This document shows, piece after piece, positions 1 to 12,559 of a stretch of DNA of 64,000 nucleotides. The position numbers and the translations under genes were made by a program. The notes below the pieces were generated by a model. It did not search any database. It had not been told where the DNA came from and saw nothing but the letters and a program-made list of their open reading frames with translations. Position 1 is the stretch's first letter. Each line of letters starts with the position of its first letter. The DNA comes from Pterobdella sp. o SKG-2022 (lineage: Eukaryota > Annelida > Clitellata > Hirudinida > Piscicolidae), in the NCBI GenBank assembly GCA_964035795.1, contig OZ038320.1, forward strand, positions 2,977,896-3,041,895, in the 5' to 3' direction.

Positions 1-136
1 ATTCAGAAATGCTTGACTCACTGTTTTTGAAGACTTGGGATTTCAAGTTTTTTCTCAATGAACTAAACGCTTTATTTTAATAAATATTCCTATCTTTTTA
101 AAACTATTTCTTTTGTCATTTTAATCATTTAAACAG

Positions 137-2235
137 TCCGAAACGCTGAGGTGTGAAATAGAGGATATTCAGAAGGAGTTTGAAGCAGATCGCAATGACT
201 ACCTGGACACCATTAGGAAACAAGAAAAACAAGTAATAAGTTTAAAATAAGTGTTAGTTGTATCTGTTATGATAATTTCAATACGATAAAATTATTATTT
301 TTAAAATTATCTCAAACTTTTTTAACCTAAACACTACCAATTTAACGATTTTAAAATTCTCCAATAAACTCAAATTCTTTTCCCCCCAAACACTCAGAAC
401 AAACTGCTCCAAAGCCTTATAGCAAGCATGCAGCCACTGGTGAGAAAAGACTGCAACTTTTCGAACCTAGAGAAGGTCAAAGCACAGTCCCAATGGGACG
501 AACTTAATAAAACATGGACCCTACCAAAGGTTATGATAGAGTCCAACCATCTACCTCCAGCCAGTCGACAGTCTTCCAATAGTATGGGTTGTTCTTTTTC
601 AAAGATTTTGTTGGATTTTTGAAATGTTTGGATTTTGAATAATGGGATCTTTTCATTAAAGATTTTTTCATTATCATCGACATCAACCATCATTCAATCC
701 TTTATCACTCTCACAATCTTCCTTGCCACCACAACCACTACTGCAACAATTCCAACAACCCCATAAGAATATTTCATCAATACTTCCATCTACTTTTCAG
801 CTACCCGTTTGAATTCTTCGAGGAACAACTACGTTGACGACCATAAGATAATGCAGGTAAATAAATGATAATTGGTTATCGTGTATCTTCAAGTTATTTA
901 AATCAAGAATAAGCTTTTATGATAAGACCAAACTCAACAAAAATTGAATTTTAGTTAAGTGGCTCATATATTTCACCTAAACATTTGGGAAGTAGTATAT
1001 ATATATATATACTGATATAAATAAGTTTCTAAATTTTTTATAGACATCTTATGTATTTTTTAAATTTTAATCTTCTTGATTTTTATGGTAAAATGAGGAA
1101 GATTTTAGATACATATATTTTTTCATTTTACGATAAAAATCAAGAAAAAAGTTTCTAAATATATTTACTTTGTTCTTAATTTCTTAAATACTAGGCTAAC
1201 ATATTATAATGGAATTAATCACAAGTCTGACTTCATCAATATTATTGTATTTAAGCATATCTGAAACTTTTCACTTTTGACGTTAAAAATTAAAGAAATT
1301 TCATACATAAGATGAACAGAATGGCTTTAAAAGATGAATTATTATGGAAACTTTGAATGTTGAACATAGTTTCTCTATTTAATTTTCATTTGCATTTCAA
1401 TCATTTGCTTAGACTCATTCATGATCAAAGTGTTAGCCTACTAATAATAAACTAAAACACATTATGTTACCACGAAACCATAACACGCATCTCAGTTTGC
1501 TCTTTAGGATTATAAAAATGCTCATTATTGTTATAATACTCAAACTCAATACATTTGGTTATATATATTAAACAAACCATCCAACAAAAATTTACCTCAA
1601 ACCATACAGACAAATTAATGAGGTTAGAAACAAATTTTCAATAACAAACATATCACTGCAGAAACTTCACAACAGTGAAGAAATCGCTCAGAACTACTTT
1701 AAGAATACAAGGACTGAGGAGTTATTGAGTAATATCTACATTTGAACGTTCTATAAATATTTATTATATTATATTCTACTTAATTCTTCTTAGCTTATAT
1801 AGTTTTTTTTTCCATCATTACTCCTCAAAATTGTGTTAACCAATGTTCAAGTTTGGCCATCACAATTAAATAATGTTATGTAACAGGTATTTATACAGAA
1901 AAATCAGTATTATCCTGCATGAATAATTGTATATACCACAAAAGTGTTTCAGTTATACAAAACTTTATGATCCTTAATAAGGTGTGGCATTACCCATTGT
2001 GATTTGTATCATATAACATACACACCCACTTGTTCCTCCCTTAAACCTCACAGACGCTTCATACAACTACGATTACGACAACCACCGACACACAAACATC
2101 ACTGGCATAGTCCCAATATCGCCCAGGTTACAAGACCATAATGACGAAAACATGGTTAGAAAACCAGCCCGACTTGAAGCGATAAAGGGCTATGAGAAAA
2201 AGAAGAAAAGCAATAAGAATTATTTCAATGATTGA
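137..2235 (+). CDS. KIF17: Kinesin-2 motor, KIF17/OSM-3-like, C-terminal tail (5' part outside window)
   Basis: Five exons join in one frame: 137-232, 398-581, 801-856, 1662-1728 and 2054-2235, stop at 2233-2235, giving 194 residues. All boundaries are AG/GT and the phases agree. The fragment begins in the coiled coil (CEIEDIQKEFEADRNDYL, then TIRKQEKQNKLL). It continues with the kinesin-2 block around RKDCNFSNLEKV and WDE...LPKV, then EEIAQNYF, and ends in a basic RLEAIKGYEKKKKSNKN tail. Vertebrate KIF17 has the same order: DCNYSNLEK, then NIASNYFRSKR, then a C-terminal RLESLDIPFTKAKRKKSK-type tail. That order favours KIF17 over KIF3A/B. The family is a homodimeric plus-end motor of intraflagellar transport, and the basic tail carries the ciliary-targeting signal in vertebrates. 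The motor domain must lie upstream of base 1, which falls in an intron. Confidence 0.88.
1021..1166. repeat. Inverted repeat in KIF17 intron
   Basis: Arms of about 22 bases (CTTGATTTTTATGGTAAAA and its complement, one mismatch) face each other around 1074-1095 and 1122-1143 inside the intron 857-1661. The words GTTTCTAAAT flank both sides. It is probably a small foldback or MITE-type insertion; no coding capacity is seen. Confidence 0.5.
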
Positions 2236-3232
2236 GAATTGAGGGTAGAGTTGGGGATAGGGGTGGAAATATGGTTGGGGGCAAATGTAATCAAAAGATG
2301 TAGTTCAGCTTCCTTGAATTTGTGTAGACGATTGTTACTTGAAACATATTTTGTAAGGTCGTGGAAAGTTATACAGTTTTGTATAATTTAAAACTATAAT
2401 TCTATGATGTGTTTTTCCTTATACAATCGAACATAGAATGGCATAAGATAATGCTAATGTACTATCTTCACTTTTGTTTAAAATTAGATAAAGATAAATT
2501 TGAACTCAGAACTTGACAGCAACGCTACTCATCAATGAGGAATGTGTAGAAAATTATAGCAGACTGTGTTCAGATTATACATAAGTCGGTGTATATGTTT
2601 AGTAATTATGTATAACCCAAAGAATTAGGGAGAATTTGTGAACGGTTTATCGTATTGAGTACTAATCCCGGTTTAATGTTTTCAACTTTTGACCGGTAAG
2701 TTATATTCAAACTCAAGATACTCATTAGGCTATTTTGCATCATTGATCATGATATTGTCAGATTAATTGTGCATTTATGTGTTTCAACAGTTATATCTCC
2801 TAGTTCTTTGATTATTTCAAATCATGTGCTTTGTTTCATCACTTATTTTCAGTAGCGCGTTCTCTTGGAATAACTTGATAGAAATAGTAGTTCTATAAAT
2901 AGGTAGAGCCACTGCTCACTACAAGCTATTTCACCTATTTGTGTTAAATTATCTTTGAAATCTAGATTTCAAAACCCATGCATTTAACTTTTAAAAATCA
3001 TTGATATGAAAAAAATAAATAAATTTAAAAATTTTCAATTGTTTATTAGAAAAATAAAAACAAAAATAATAAATAAATAAAAAAACTTCCGGTGAAAAAA
3101 AGCTCAAAAAAACACGCAATAAACCTTTAGATAAAAATAAAGATATGATTTTTACTCATCATCATAGACGGTGAAAATATTTGCATGTGTAATCAAGTAC
3201 CAAGCTTATAAATACTGGTAGTAGGCGAGTTA
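2236..3232. other. Intergenic: KIF17 3' flank and upstream region of the next gene
   Basis: AT-rich sequence with no coding pattern. AATAAA-type words occur around 3015-3080. A TATA-like word, TTATAAATA, lies at about 3207-3215, some 20 bases before the proposed start codon of the next gene at 3233. Confidence 0.4.
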
Positions 3233-6200
3233 ATGGAGGCTGTTTACTGCTGCTGTAAGATTAAGTCTGGTTTGCCGGTATGTGCGGAGTTTTAAAATAG
3301 TTGAATTAATAGATATATTAATTAATTTTTGAAATTATTGATTTATTTTATAAAAATGAGTATTTATTTTATAGGAATATTTTTTTAAAGTATAAAAATC
3401 TTGCTTTCTATTCATTATTTCTTATCAAAAAGGCTTGGATGAAAAACACGGTTGTTTGAAAACAGTCCAACATCAGGGGTTGATTAATTTTTAAATGAAA
3501 TAATATATAAACATGCAAAGTTAGAGAAATATTAACATGAGTTATTGAAAAATATCATTTAAGCATTGAAATAGCAGTTTTACCATAGGAATACAAACAA
3601 TTATTCACAGAGCTACTAGTGGGAAGTGCCTGTGTTTAAAGCGATGGATTACCTAAAACACAATGTAAAAACATCAAAAATTGAATCTGTAATTTTTTTA
3701 ACAGTTAAACATTTATTCAGTACCAGTCCCGTTACGGGGCGTTGCTGGAATCGTTAAGAAGTTCTGCAGACATCCCATTAAGTGGTCTTTCTTCTGTGTA
3801 CACTTCAAACAGACCATTATACAACATAGAACAAAACACACCTAGTTACTACCAACCTGCATCTCATTATCTAACAAAAGCTACCTACGAGCAACAAGGC
3901 CCTTACCAGAATTCATCTTATTTAAACTTTAACACCCGGCCAGCTCCTAAGACCTATGACTATTCAACGTACAAGCCACGAACAACAAGCAACCCAAGAT
4001 ATTCACCAGCTAACACTGAACCCTATTCTATTCTCAGTCGCTATCTCTCTTTCCATCCATCTACAACTTCTTATGAACCTACTTTTAGATATAGGGATTC
4101 GTCCTTTTATAATGATGAACCGGTCTTCAAGCGAGAATCAATAAGTCAAAATTATGTTAGTATTTAAAGATTGGAATTTCAAAACAAATTTAAACAAACA
4201 TATTTTCAAATCTTATACCATTATTTTCTAGGTTGAATTAAATTTGATATATAGTTTATTATTCAAGAACCAAAGCCGCCACAGAAGCACAAGCAGGTTC
4301 AATGACAGATTTGATCAGCTCAGCAAGCCCCTAACAAGGAGTACTTCTGTTCACGTGGGATCTTATTCTCCAAAAAATACTTTCGACACAGCCTATTTAC
4401 CTTTATCTTCCTATTGCTCATCCTCAAACGATTCTAGATTCAATAGAATAACATCTTACCAATCATTGGCTCCTGCAACACACTATGACTACCGAAAAAG
4501 TGAAATACCATTATTAGGCAGGCATCTTTATGATTCATATCATCAAGTTGATCTTCCTCACACATCTAAAGTTGAAGAAGAAGATCCAACAGTGGTCGCA
4601 GCTTCTAACGTGGTTTCAAGCCGGACTTCAGTGCAGAGAGAATTAGAAGATTATAGGCCTTCTTCTATTGCAAGGAATTCTAGATCTACAACTCCTAGTA
4701 ATATTAGACTAGGTTACAAAACTCCTAACCGCTCTCAAAGTGTTGCTTTTGACAATCTTAACAACAGAAACAGTCTAGCTTACAAGCCTCAAACGAATGA
4801 TTTTTCATCTGTTAAAAGTTTATACAGACACTCATCGGCCCTGCCTAACAAACGGACCACTATCTGTCCCAGTAGATCTTCAATCGTAGGTTCGAGGAAA
4901 TGATTTTTTAATTGAGAAGGAAATTATTTAATTAAAAATAGTTAATGAAAAAGAAAATATATATAATCAAATGAAAATAATTTTTTGAGTTTTTTTTCCA
5001 CGAAGCTTTTCGTAAGATGAACTTGCATTTTGAGGTGGAAGTTAAGATAAAAGAAAATAAATCAATTCATTAAAAACTCATAATAACTATCAAAACTTAT
5101 GTTCTAAATATTTTTTTTCATTTTAGCCACAAACCCTTCCATGTTTCAAGTGGATACATCAAAGAGAAGTTCTCAAGCCGGAGTTAGCTTACTTCAAAAC
5201 AATATAACTTTTAAAAACATCTTAATATACTTATAAATAATATACAAAAATTTTTTACGTCGAGTTATGGAAGAATTTTATTACATTTATTGAGCAAAAA
5301 ACACATCTATAATTTTCGATAAATTTAGCCTCATCATAAAATGTTTTATGGTAAGGCTAAATTTATCGAAAATTATAGATGTGTTTTTTGCTCAATAAAT
5401 GTAATAAAATTCTTCCATAACCCGACGTAAAAAATTGTTTTAAAAAATATATTTGGAAATAAAAAAATTGGTCTTATAGAAACTAAAGATAACTTCAATT
5501 CATTATCAGTAAAAAATATTTTTAGTGTTCAGTCTAGTGGTGTGTGTCTGACCCATATTATTTCACAACACATTCTTTATTGAAGCTTATAAAATATAAT
5601 TTATAATGTGTCTATATAGAATATATTTTTGAGCGTATCTATTTTTATATAATAATTTATTTGAAAATCTTTAAAAATTGTGTGCATTGTATGATAAAAA
5701 AACCACAAAAGCGAAACCTTTCTAAAAATTTCATAGAAAGAAAGGTTTTCCAGAGCGGATGACAAGGATGGCACATCAGGTGGGAGACACAGACATATGT
5801 TGGAACGATATATGATACCAGATCGTGCTTCTATCAGTGAAAAGTGAGATCTTTTATTAATACTTTATACATTGCAAAGATTTGGTCAACAATTTTTGAA
5901 ATTTAGTTACAAATTGAGAAACCTTATAATAATGCAAATAGTATAACTTTTTAGAAAAACTCTACTTGAACATTATATAATTTAACTTCAACTTAGAAAA
6001 AAGCTAAAGAATAACTAAGTTCAAAACCTTTAGTTTAATCATAAATAAAGAAATTTTTAAAATTTTTTTTATAAGTTGGCCTCGAATTATACAAATTGAT
6101 AATATTAATTTTCATGGTAATTTTGAATGGAAACCTTCTAGCGAATGGCTTTAAAGCTTATCAGTATGAGCGTTTTTTATTAATACCACTTATATTAATT

Positions 6201-6879
6201 ATTTTAATTCATTTATTTATACATATTATCTCTAATTTTAAGTCATTATCTGTAAAAAATATTTTTAGTCTTCAGTAATTTGTATCAGCTACTTTGGTTT
6301 GCTATAAGCAAAAGAGAATTCTTCCAATAAAACTAGCTCAAAGCGTTGGTCAGTAAACAAGAGAGATTCAAAGACAGAAGCCAGAAGTTCAAAGTGCATA
6401 GAAGACAATTCAAACTTTCCTAGGGTCAGGTCGTACACTGGTTCTATCTACGGAGTCCATATACCGGTATTTTCCATTATTATATGCAAGCTATTTAGTG
6501 TGACTTTGGGTAATGAAACACGTTCATATTCACGAAAAAAATTCATTTAAATGAAAAAAAGTGTGTTTAACAAGTGTTTGCTCATAAACTAGCACTTGTT
6601 ATTCATCTTTTGCGAGCATTTCTAAAAATTTTATTGGACCTAATAAGAATGCAAATTAAGCTTAGAACATTCATGCTAGTCATGAAACTCCTATGCTCTA
6701 ATACTTGAAGTACTCATGAGCTTATAATAATGAATATAGTATTAAACTCTTTAATACATTAAATACAAATCTCGTTTCCCAAGGATTCGTTCACACCCAC
6801 CATTTCGGACACTCGTAGAAAGGCGAGGGATGTGTTGTGCAAGGTAAGGAATGACCCCACCTACTTCTCCTTCAGATGA
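3233..6879 (+). CDS. Unrecognised Ser/Tyr/Arg-rich protein, 7 exons, about 489 aa
   Basis: Proposed exons are 3233-3277, 3721-4155, 4268-4885, 5127-5182, 5754-5843, 6337-6466 and 6784-6879 (stop 6877-6879). All junctions are AG/GT and the phases 0-0-0-2-2-0 agree, giving 1470 coding bases. The N-terminus is MEAVYCCCKIKSGLP, followed by a long low-complexity region rich in Ser, Tyr, Thr, Asn and Arg with no predicted membrane segment, so it is probably disordered. The C-terminus, RRKARDVLCKVRNDPTYF, is more ordered. I recognise no domain. Alternatives: exon 3 could start at 4232 after a CTAG acceptor, which adds 12 in-frame residues. A short exon at 3644-3664 is also in phase. The last exon could splice at AAG|GTAAGG (6844) instead of reading to the TGA. 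Exon 6 is the weakest acceptor. Confidence 0.68.
5251..5434. mobile_element. Near-perfect foldback element (80-base arms)
   Basis: Bases 5251-5330 and 5355-5434 are reverse complements with a single visible mismatch (CGAG against CGGG near the ends). The 24-base centre holds a further small palindrome. RNA from either strand would fold into one long hairpin. It lies inside intron 4 of the gene at 3233-6879. No transposase is encoded, so it is a MITE or foldback element, and the near identity of the arms suggests recent insertion or gene conversion. Confidence 0.85.
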
Positions 6880-8196
6880 AACCGCCATATTTCATTATAA
6901 TATCTATGTTCAAGTCTTTCTATTGATTTAAAATTCATGTCTTCTAATTTCTTGCTTTTTAATTATTATTCAAAGTTCATTTGTTCCGATCTATTGAACT
7001 AAAATCTCTATTACACTGTTGCTTTTGAGAATTTATCAAACAAGAGAGTAGTGCGCTTTCCTATGAAACATGAGAAAAATTGCAAATAGGTAAAATATCC
7101 AAACATCAATGGCTGAATGTTTATCTATGAGGTAAATCATAGCAACAGAAACTCAACATTTGTCAATCGATAGGGATCTATCTTTCAAAATTTTTATTTG
7201 CTTTCTACCACGCAGTTATAAAGGCAATCTTCGCACGGAAGTGAAATGAATTCGCAACAATTAGCATGAAATTTCATGCATTTATGAATGATAATATATG
7301 CTAATTTGAGGATCTAGTCACGATCTTTTCCATTATAAGTTTATAGACCAAAGTAAGCATATTGACGGTTCACGCATGATTTATTAAGATTTCCAACACT
7401 TCAAAACCATGTTCATCAAAGATTTTAGTGATATTAATAATAATACCACAAAATAATTTATGATAAGAAAAAAAATTCAAAAAGATATTAGATAGAGTTT
7501 TTAGGCAATCTTAAAACACGCACCAAAATTCATTAAAACAAACATTAATCTTTCAAAAACTTCTTTTGTTTGGTTCTGTTCTACGGGGCCACCCCTATTG
7601 ACCTTTATTTAGTTAAGACAAATGGATTTTTTATACCATTTACAGAGTCCCTTTGGAAACTTTTTTTTCTACCGATTTTAAATACAACTATATCTCACGG
7701 CTATATGATTTCTAGAAAATTCACTTTACACTGAATTTCTCATGAGTGAAAAGAAAAATAACAGAAAAAATTTATGATAAACAAAGGATCATTGTTAAAG
7801 CGATATTCTTGTTGAGGTATTTATTATTATATATATAATATAAACCTAAAAAAATTATATAAAACATTTACATGGATATAATAATATAAATATCCAAAGT
7901 ATATATGTATATACCAATGCATCTATACCGATGTATCTATACCGATGTATCTATAACGATGTATCTATACCGATGTATCCATACCGATGTATCTATACCG
8001 ATGTATCCATACCGATGTATCTATACCGATGTATCTATACCGATATATCTATACCGATATATCTATACCGATGTATCTATACCGATATATCTATACCGAT
8101 ATATCTATACATGTGAATGAAATTATAAAAGGTGAGCATCGTCCATGTGAATCAATAAAACTTCTATTTTACTTTAAAAGCTTGCAACAAATTCAA
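6880..8196. other. Intergenic spacer with a satellite before the lectin gene
   Basis: No coding pattern in 6880-7900. The acceptor-like site at about 7217 is followed by a short open frame (YKGNLRTEVK then stop) but fits no phase of the upstream gene. The end of the spacer is taken up by the 14-base satellite listed separately. Confidence 0.4.
7917..8112. repeat. 14-base tandem repeat (CGATGTATCTATAC)n
   Basis: About 14 copies of a 14-base unit, with CGATGTATCTATAC grading into CGATATATCTATAC toward the 3' end. The unit length is not a multiple of three, so all three + frames stay open and read the same Tyr/Ile-rich peptide. This explains the short overlapping open frames here. The array ends about 85 bases before the start codon of the lectin gene. 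Confidence 0.9.
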
Positions 8197-11100
8197 ATGT
8201 TCAGAATTATGATTTTGCTGGTTCAGTTTCTTCTCTTCATCTTCCTTAGTCGAGGTTTGGGCTCTAAAGATTTTGATTTTTTAACATTTTTTTAGTTGAA
8301 AAGCTTATAGAATTTTTTTCTTTGAAATTGATTTTATGGAATTTTGTCAGTATTTGTTTATAGTTTGGAAAACACGTAATGATTTAGAATTTTAAATTTA
8401 ATATTTAAACAATTAAATAATAAACCAATAAAAATATTGGTTAATTTTTAAATTTTTAATCTATTAGACTTATGTTTTTATTCAAACTCACAAAAGCTCC
8501 ACTTTCACCAAATCTTATAAATAAATTTAAATTCAAATAAGAATTTAATAATCTTCTTTAGCCAAAGTAAATACTGCAATTTATTTGAACACAAAAGGTA
8601 GTTTTATCGAGTAAAATGTAAATAATAATCAATTTTAATGATTTTTTCAGTTTTAACTCGTTTTTTATATTTTTAATTTAAAGTATTAAGTCTAGAAACT
8701 CTAGAAGTTCACACCACTAATCATACTCGTTATTCTATTGTATCAATCAGAATTAACTAAATAAGTTTATTATAGCGATGTTTAACCCAGAATCGTATAA
8801 CTATATTTATTGTAATACACAAACAAATTCAGTGTCTTCTGATGCGGTAGTGACTAAAACGGAAGAAGACAAAGAGAAGGTGGTATGGACAGTGAAGTTA
8901 CCACCAGATTCAAAATGGTGGCAGCTTGATATGGAATCCGATCATTTGGTGTCCAAGATTCATGTCGTCAGTGGAAAGACGACTAATGGTTGGCTTGGGT
9001 CATTTTGCATGGTTGGCTATGTTGGTAGAGCGTTAGACTAGTTATCTGATAGTAATGTGTTCGATCCCGTACCGGGTCGACGGCTAACGCTTTTTTCAAA
9101 ATGTGTAGTATAGCTCAAAATTATTTCTAGAGTTTTAGCAAATCGATAGAAACGTTTTTCCAAATTAATGTTTTATCGTACGACTTTTAAATGCTTTTAA
9201 AACTATAAAAAACACTCAATGGACATTCTGAACAAGTCGAAGTTACCCTTTAATGAAAGAAAATATTAAAAGACTCTTTAATACCTACATAAATTTATAA
9301 AAATATTGCTTGGTAAAAAACATGGACTATCAAACACCACACACAGGCACAGCAAACAAAGAACTTTTGATCTCAGTGGTATCAGTAGAAGGGGAAGAAA
9401 AAGTATGCTTGAAAGTAGAAGAAACTACTGATCGAACTCAAAACCAAACATACAGCTGTTTCAAACACCCCAAGTACACCCGCTACGTTAATATTAAGAG
9501 GCCTGATGGAATGCCCTTGGCTGAAATCAAAGTTTTTGCTAAGAAAGCTGAGAGTAAGATTGGAGTGGGTTTTGTTTCAGTGATTTGATTTTTAACTGAA
9601 TTTTAAACTTTCAGATTCGAGTTCTTTGATTAATAAACAAAGCTTGAACCAGCTTGCTACAGGTGAAGTTTTAAATGTCTATAGTAAAATAAATACTAAG
9701 CCGAAAATAGAAAATTCTAACCTCTAAAATTTGTATCTATAGAACAAAACATTCTGATTTCGCATTCCCTATTGAAATTAATAAAAAAAACCTCATAGTA
9801 CCTTCAACCAGACTTTTTACAATGTGGTAATAATAAAATGCAATATTGAAACTCATTTCAACAAAAAATCAAAACCGCAGTTTTTCCATCAGTTAAATAA
9901 CCCAAAAATATTCTCACCTCAGAAAGCTATGTAGTATTGGACAGAAACTCTGCCACGCAATGTGGAACATGGCACTCTCACACAGCAGATCTGGCCATTG
10001 ATAACAGAGAAGACACCTATAATGTAGCGTGTGTCAAGTGCGACCACACTCTATCAGGCGGTGTGGGCTGGTGGCAGGTGGATCTGGCGAGGGAAAGAGC
10101 CGTTGTGGGGATCAAAGTCGTTACTAGCAAGGATCATTATAGTGAGTTTGTTGGGTAGTTTGAAGATAGCTTTGAGTCTGTATTAACAACAAAAACAATA
10201 ACAACAATAACAACAGCACAAAGGTTTATTGACAAAGTGCACGACGATTTTTTAAACTTAATTTACATTACTACTTTCAATTGACCGAAGATGACGCTGT
10301 ACATATAAATAGGTTACTAAGAAAAAATTATAAAAGCCAATACCAACAGCCTTGACAAGAAAATTGAAGATTTAATCCAAACTAATTAATACACGAAGCT
10401 TTCGAGAGACATGCTTACACCATCAAGTGTGACGATATTGGCGTCAATTTCAAATACTCCTAGACTGTATATCAATTATAGAATAAGTCTAGAACAAAAT
10501 TTTTTGAGCAATGGTAAATATAATTTGTATTGTTCTTTCAGTAGCTGATGAAGTTTGACATGATAGTTGTATAAAAGATCAAGTATATATGGTAGAAGAT
10601 TGGTAAAAATTTTATAAAAAATTGTTAAAAATAGGTATATAGGATTACATCATTAACTTTTAATAACAACGTTCATGCCAGTTAAAAAATTAATTACAAA
10701 AATAGTTCACGTTTTTACTATTAAATACCGTGAAAGCTTATTTGAAATAAATTTAAAATTTAATTCATTTAAATTTTTTAAATAAATTTCCATAAATTTG
10801 TAACTTTAAGTGAATAAAAATTACAAAATATTGTAATATTTACAAATTTTTAAATGATAAAAATCTCAGATATAATTACACGAAATCATTACCTGTGACA
10901 AAAAGCTTTGTACTGCTTAAAATATGGCTCTAAAAATCAATATCAAAATTACTGAAATAAATATCATTTTCTATATTTCTTAATTATATATAATCAAAAA
11001 GATGAAGCATTTAGATATACTTAAGAATTAAGATATTAGTAAGTAAGTGATTCGACCATCCGATCATCTCTAACTAGGGTTTTGTTTGCGTAACTGATCG

Positions 11101-12559
11101 GATTTTTGATATATTGAGATACATAAATATTCCTAAAACTAGATGAAAACATTGATATTTGTAGACTCTAAACAAGTTGACTAAAAATTTAAAACAATGT
11201 TCTTCTCTTAAGATACAGACCCAACCGATACAAACCACACCATCCCTCAAACCATTGACCACAGACGCCAAGTACTTCAACGACCTGCTGGTTTTGGTAG
11301 GATCCACAAGAAGTACAGACCCCAGAGACACACAGACTTGCTTTGACTTCAGCACAAACCATAATTACCCCCCTGGTAAAAGGTTTGAGTTCACGTGCAA
11401 GAACTCACCTATGATTGGTCGGTTCTTGACTATCAGAAGAAAGATAAATGCTAGGTTTAGACCTGATGCCTTGGCCATTGCTGAAGTGAAAGTTATTGAA
11501 AATCCAAGCTGTTAGTATTCTGGTTTAAAAATTTGCATTAAGATTTTTAGTTGTTACTTTAGATGATAATTTTTTCTCCAGTTCCCCAACTTTCATTCGA
11601 AACGAAAATCTTTGATAACTCGTCCATTATTCTCTCCAAAAATTCCGCTGGTAAGTTAAATTCTTTATTTTTATCAATTAATTTTATGTCCTTTTCTCCT
11701 AATTGTTATTTCCAAGTATAAGTAAACACCATCTCAAGGTATAAAATGTGTATTTACAGTCAACACTGAGATAACCTTGAATTTCTTCACACACCAACCA
11801 ATGCTCCAGTCAAAAACAAATTTTTCAAATAAATTCATTTAAAACTCAAAGAAAACACATAAAGCCAACCGTCAAATATTATAAAACTATAAGCTCAACT
11901 ATAGTTCAAACTCCTTACAAACACAATCTAGGACCGGTCAAAAATCCAATAAAGGCAACACAAAGCGGGACGTACGATAACCACGTAGCCAGCTTGGCCT
12001 TGGATGGAAACCCGGCCACTTGGTCCATAACAGACACCAACAACGACTTCAAGCACAAAGGACAGACTGCCTGGTGGGAGGCAGACTTGGGAAAAGAATA
12101 CACCATTAATAAAGTTGCAATCACTGCTAGTACTGATTCAACAAGTGAATCATTTTTGATTGGGTTTAATATAACAGCCAAGATAGCAGCTGATACGCAA
12201 ATTTTCAACGATAAGCAATAATGTTCTAATAATATAAGTATTCAATAATACACGAACGTTAAAAAATTAAAAAACTCTTTTCAGCAACATTTTTTTAACA
12301 CTAATTGAACAAAACATTCCTAGAATCAATGTACCTCAGAGACATAAAAGTAGTGATCTCAAGCACCAGCGTCAACAACGGACTTAACAGTTTAGTGCAA
12401 TGTGCTTCGTACCAAGGAAAAATAACTCCAGGCCAGAATATTGAGTTGAATTGCCACAGACCAACGCAAGGTAGATATGTACAGATCAGAAGGTTTAGCC
12501 ATTCAAACTACAGACCAGATCTTTTGAGTCTTGCGGAAGTGAATATTTTTTACAACTGA
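8197..12559 (+). CDS. Secreted triple-domain fucolectin/F5-8C-like protein, 502 aa
   Basis: Nine exons: 8197-8254, 8776-8988, 9347-9553, 9615-9662, 9923-10141, 11265-11510, 11582-11650, 11932-12144 and 12324-12559. All introns are phase 1 and the total is 1509 bases. Residues 1-20 are a signal peptide (MFRIMILLVQFLLFIFLSR). Three tachylectin-4/fucolectin-type jelly-roll domains follow at roughly 20-160, 176-330 and 354-502. Each is coded by a two-exon pair: the first exon holds the Trp-Trp strand (WWQLDM, WWQVDL, WWEADLG), the second the RYVNIKR / RFLTIRRK / RYVQIRR strand and the final LAEIKVF / IAEVKVI / LAEVNIF strand. Short linker exons separate the pairs. Domain 1 is the most diverged. 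The RGD-type loop and second arginine that bind fucose in eel fucolectin are not seen, so sugar binding is not assured. The product is likely extracellular, possibly in defence or adhesion. Confidence 0.88.
8545..8614 (+). repeat. Dispersed repeat, copy 1 (AATCTTCTTTAGCCAAAG family)
   Basis: A block of about 70 bases beginning AATAATCTTCTTTAGCCAAA and ending in GGTAGTTTTAT. It recurs at 29347-29424 on the same strand and at 49771-49856 reversed, with a few mismatches. It lies in intron 1 of the lectin gene. Confidence 0.75.
9007..9085 (+). other. tRNA-like sequence (SINE head or tRNA pseudogene) in lectin intron
   Basis: An A-box (TGGCTATGTTGG, 9014-9025) and a B-box (GTTCGATCCC, 9059-9068) stand at tRNA spacing. 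A D-arm GGCT/AGAGC and an anticodon arm TTAGA-CTAGTTA-TCTGA can be drawn, giving an AGT (Thr) anticodon. The acceptor and T stems do not pair well, so this is probably a tRNA-derived SINE head rather than a working tRNA. It lies in intron 2 of the lectin gene. Confidence 0.5.

Noticed and set aside
7217..7250. Possible extra terminal exon (YKGNLRTEVK) for the gene at 3233-6879
   Set aside because: It needs phase 2, but the only good donor (6844) is phase 0; reading through to the TGA at 6877 is simpler.
7905..8120. Overlapping Tyr/Ile/Arg-rich open frames
   Set aside because: They are the 14-base satellite read in three frames.
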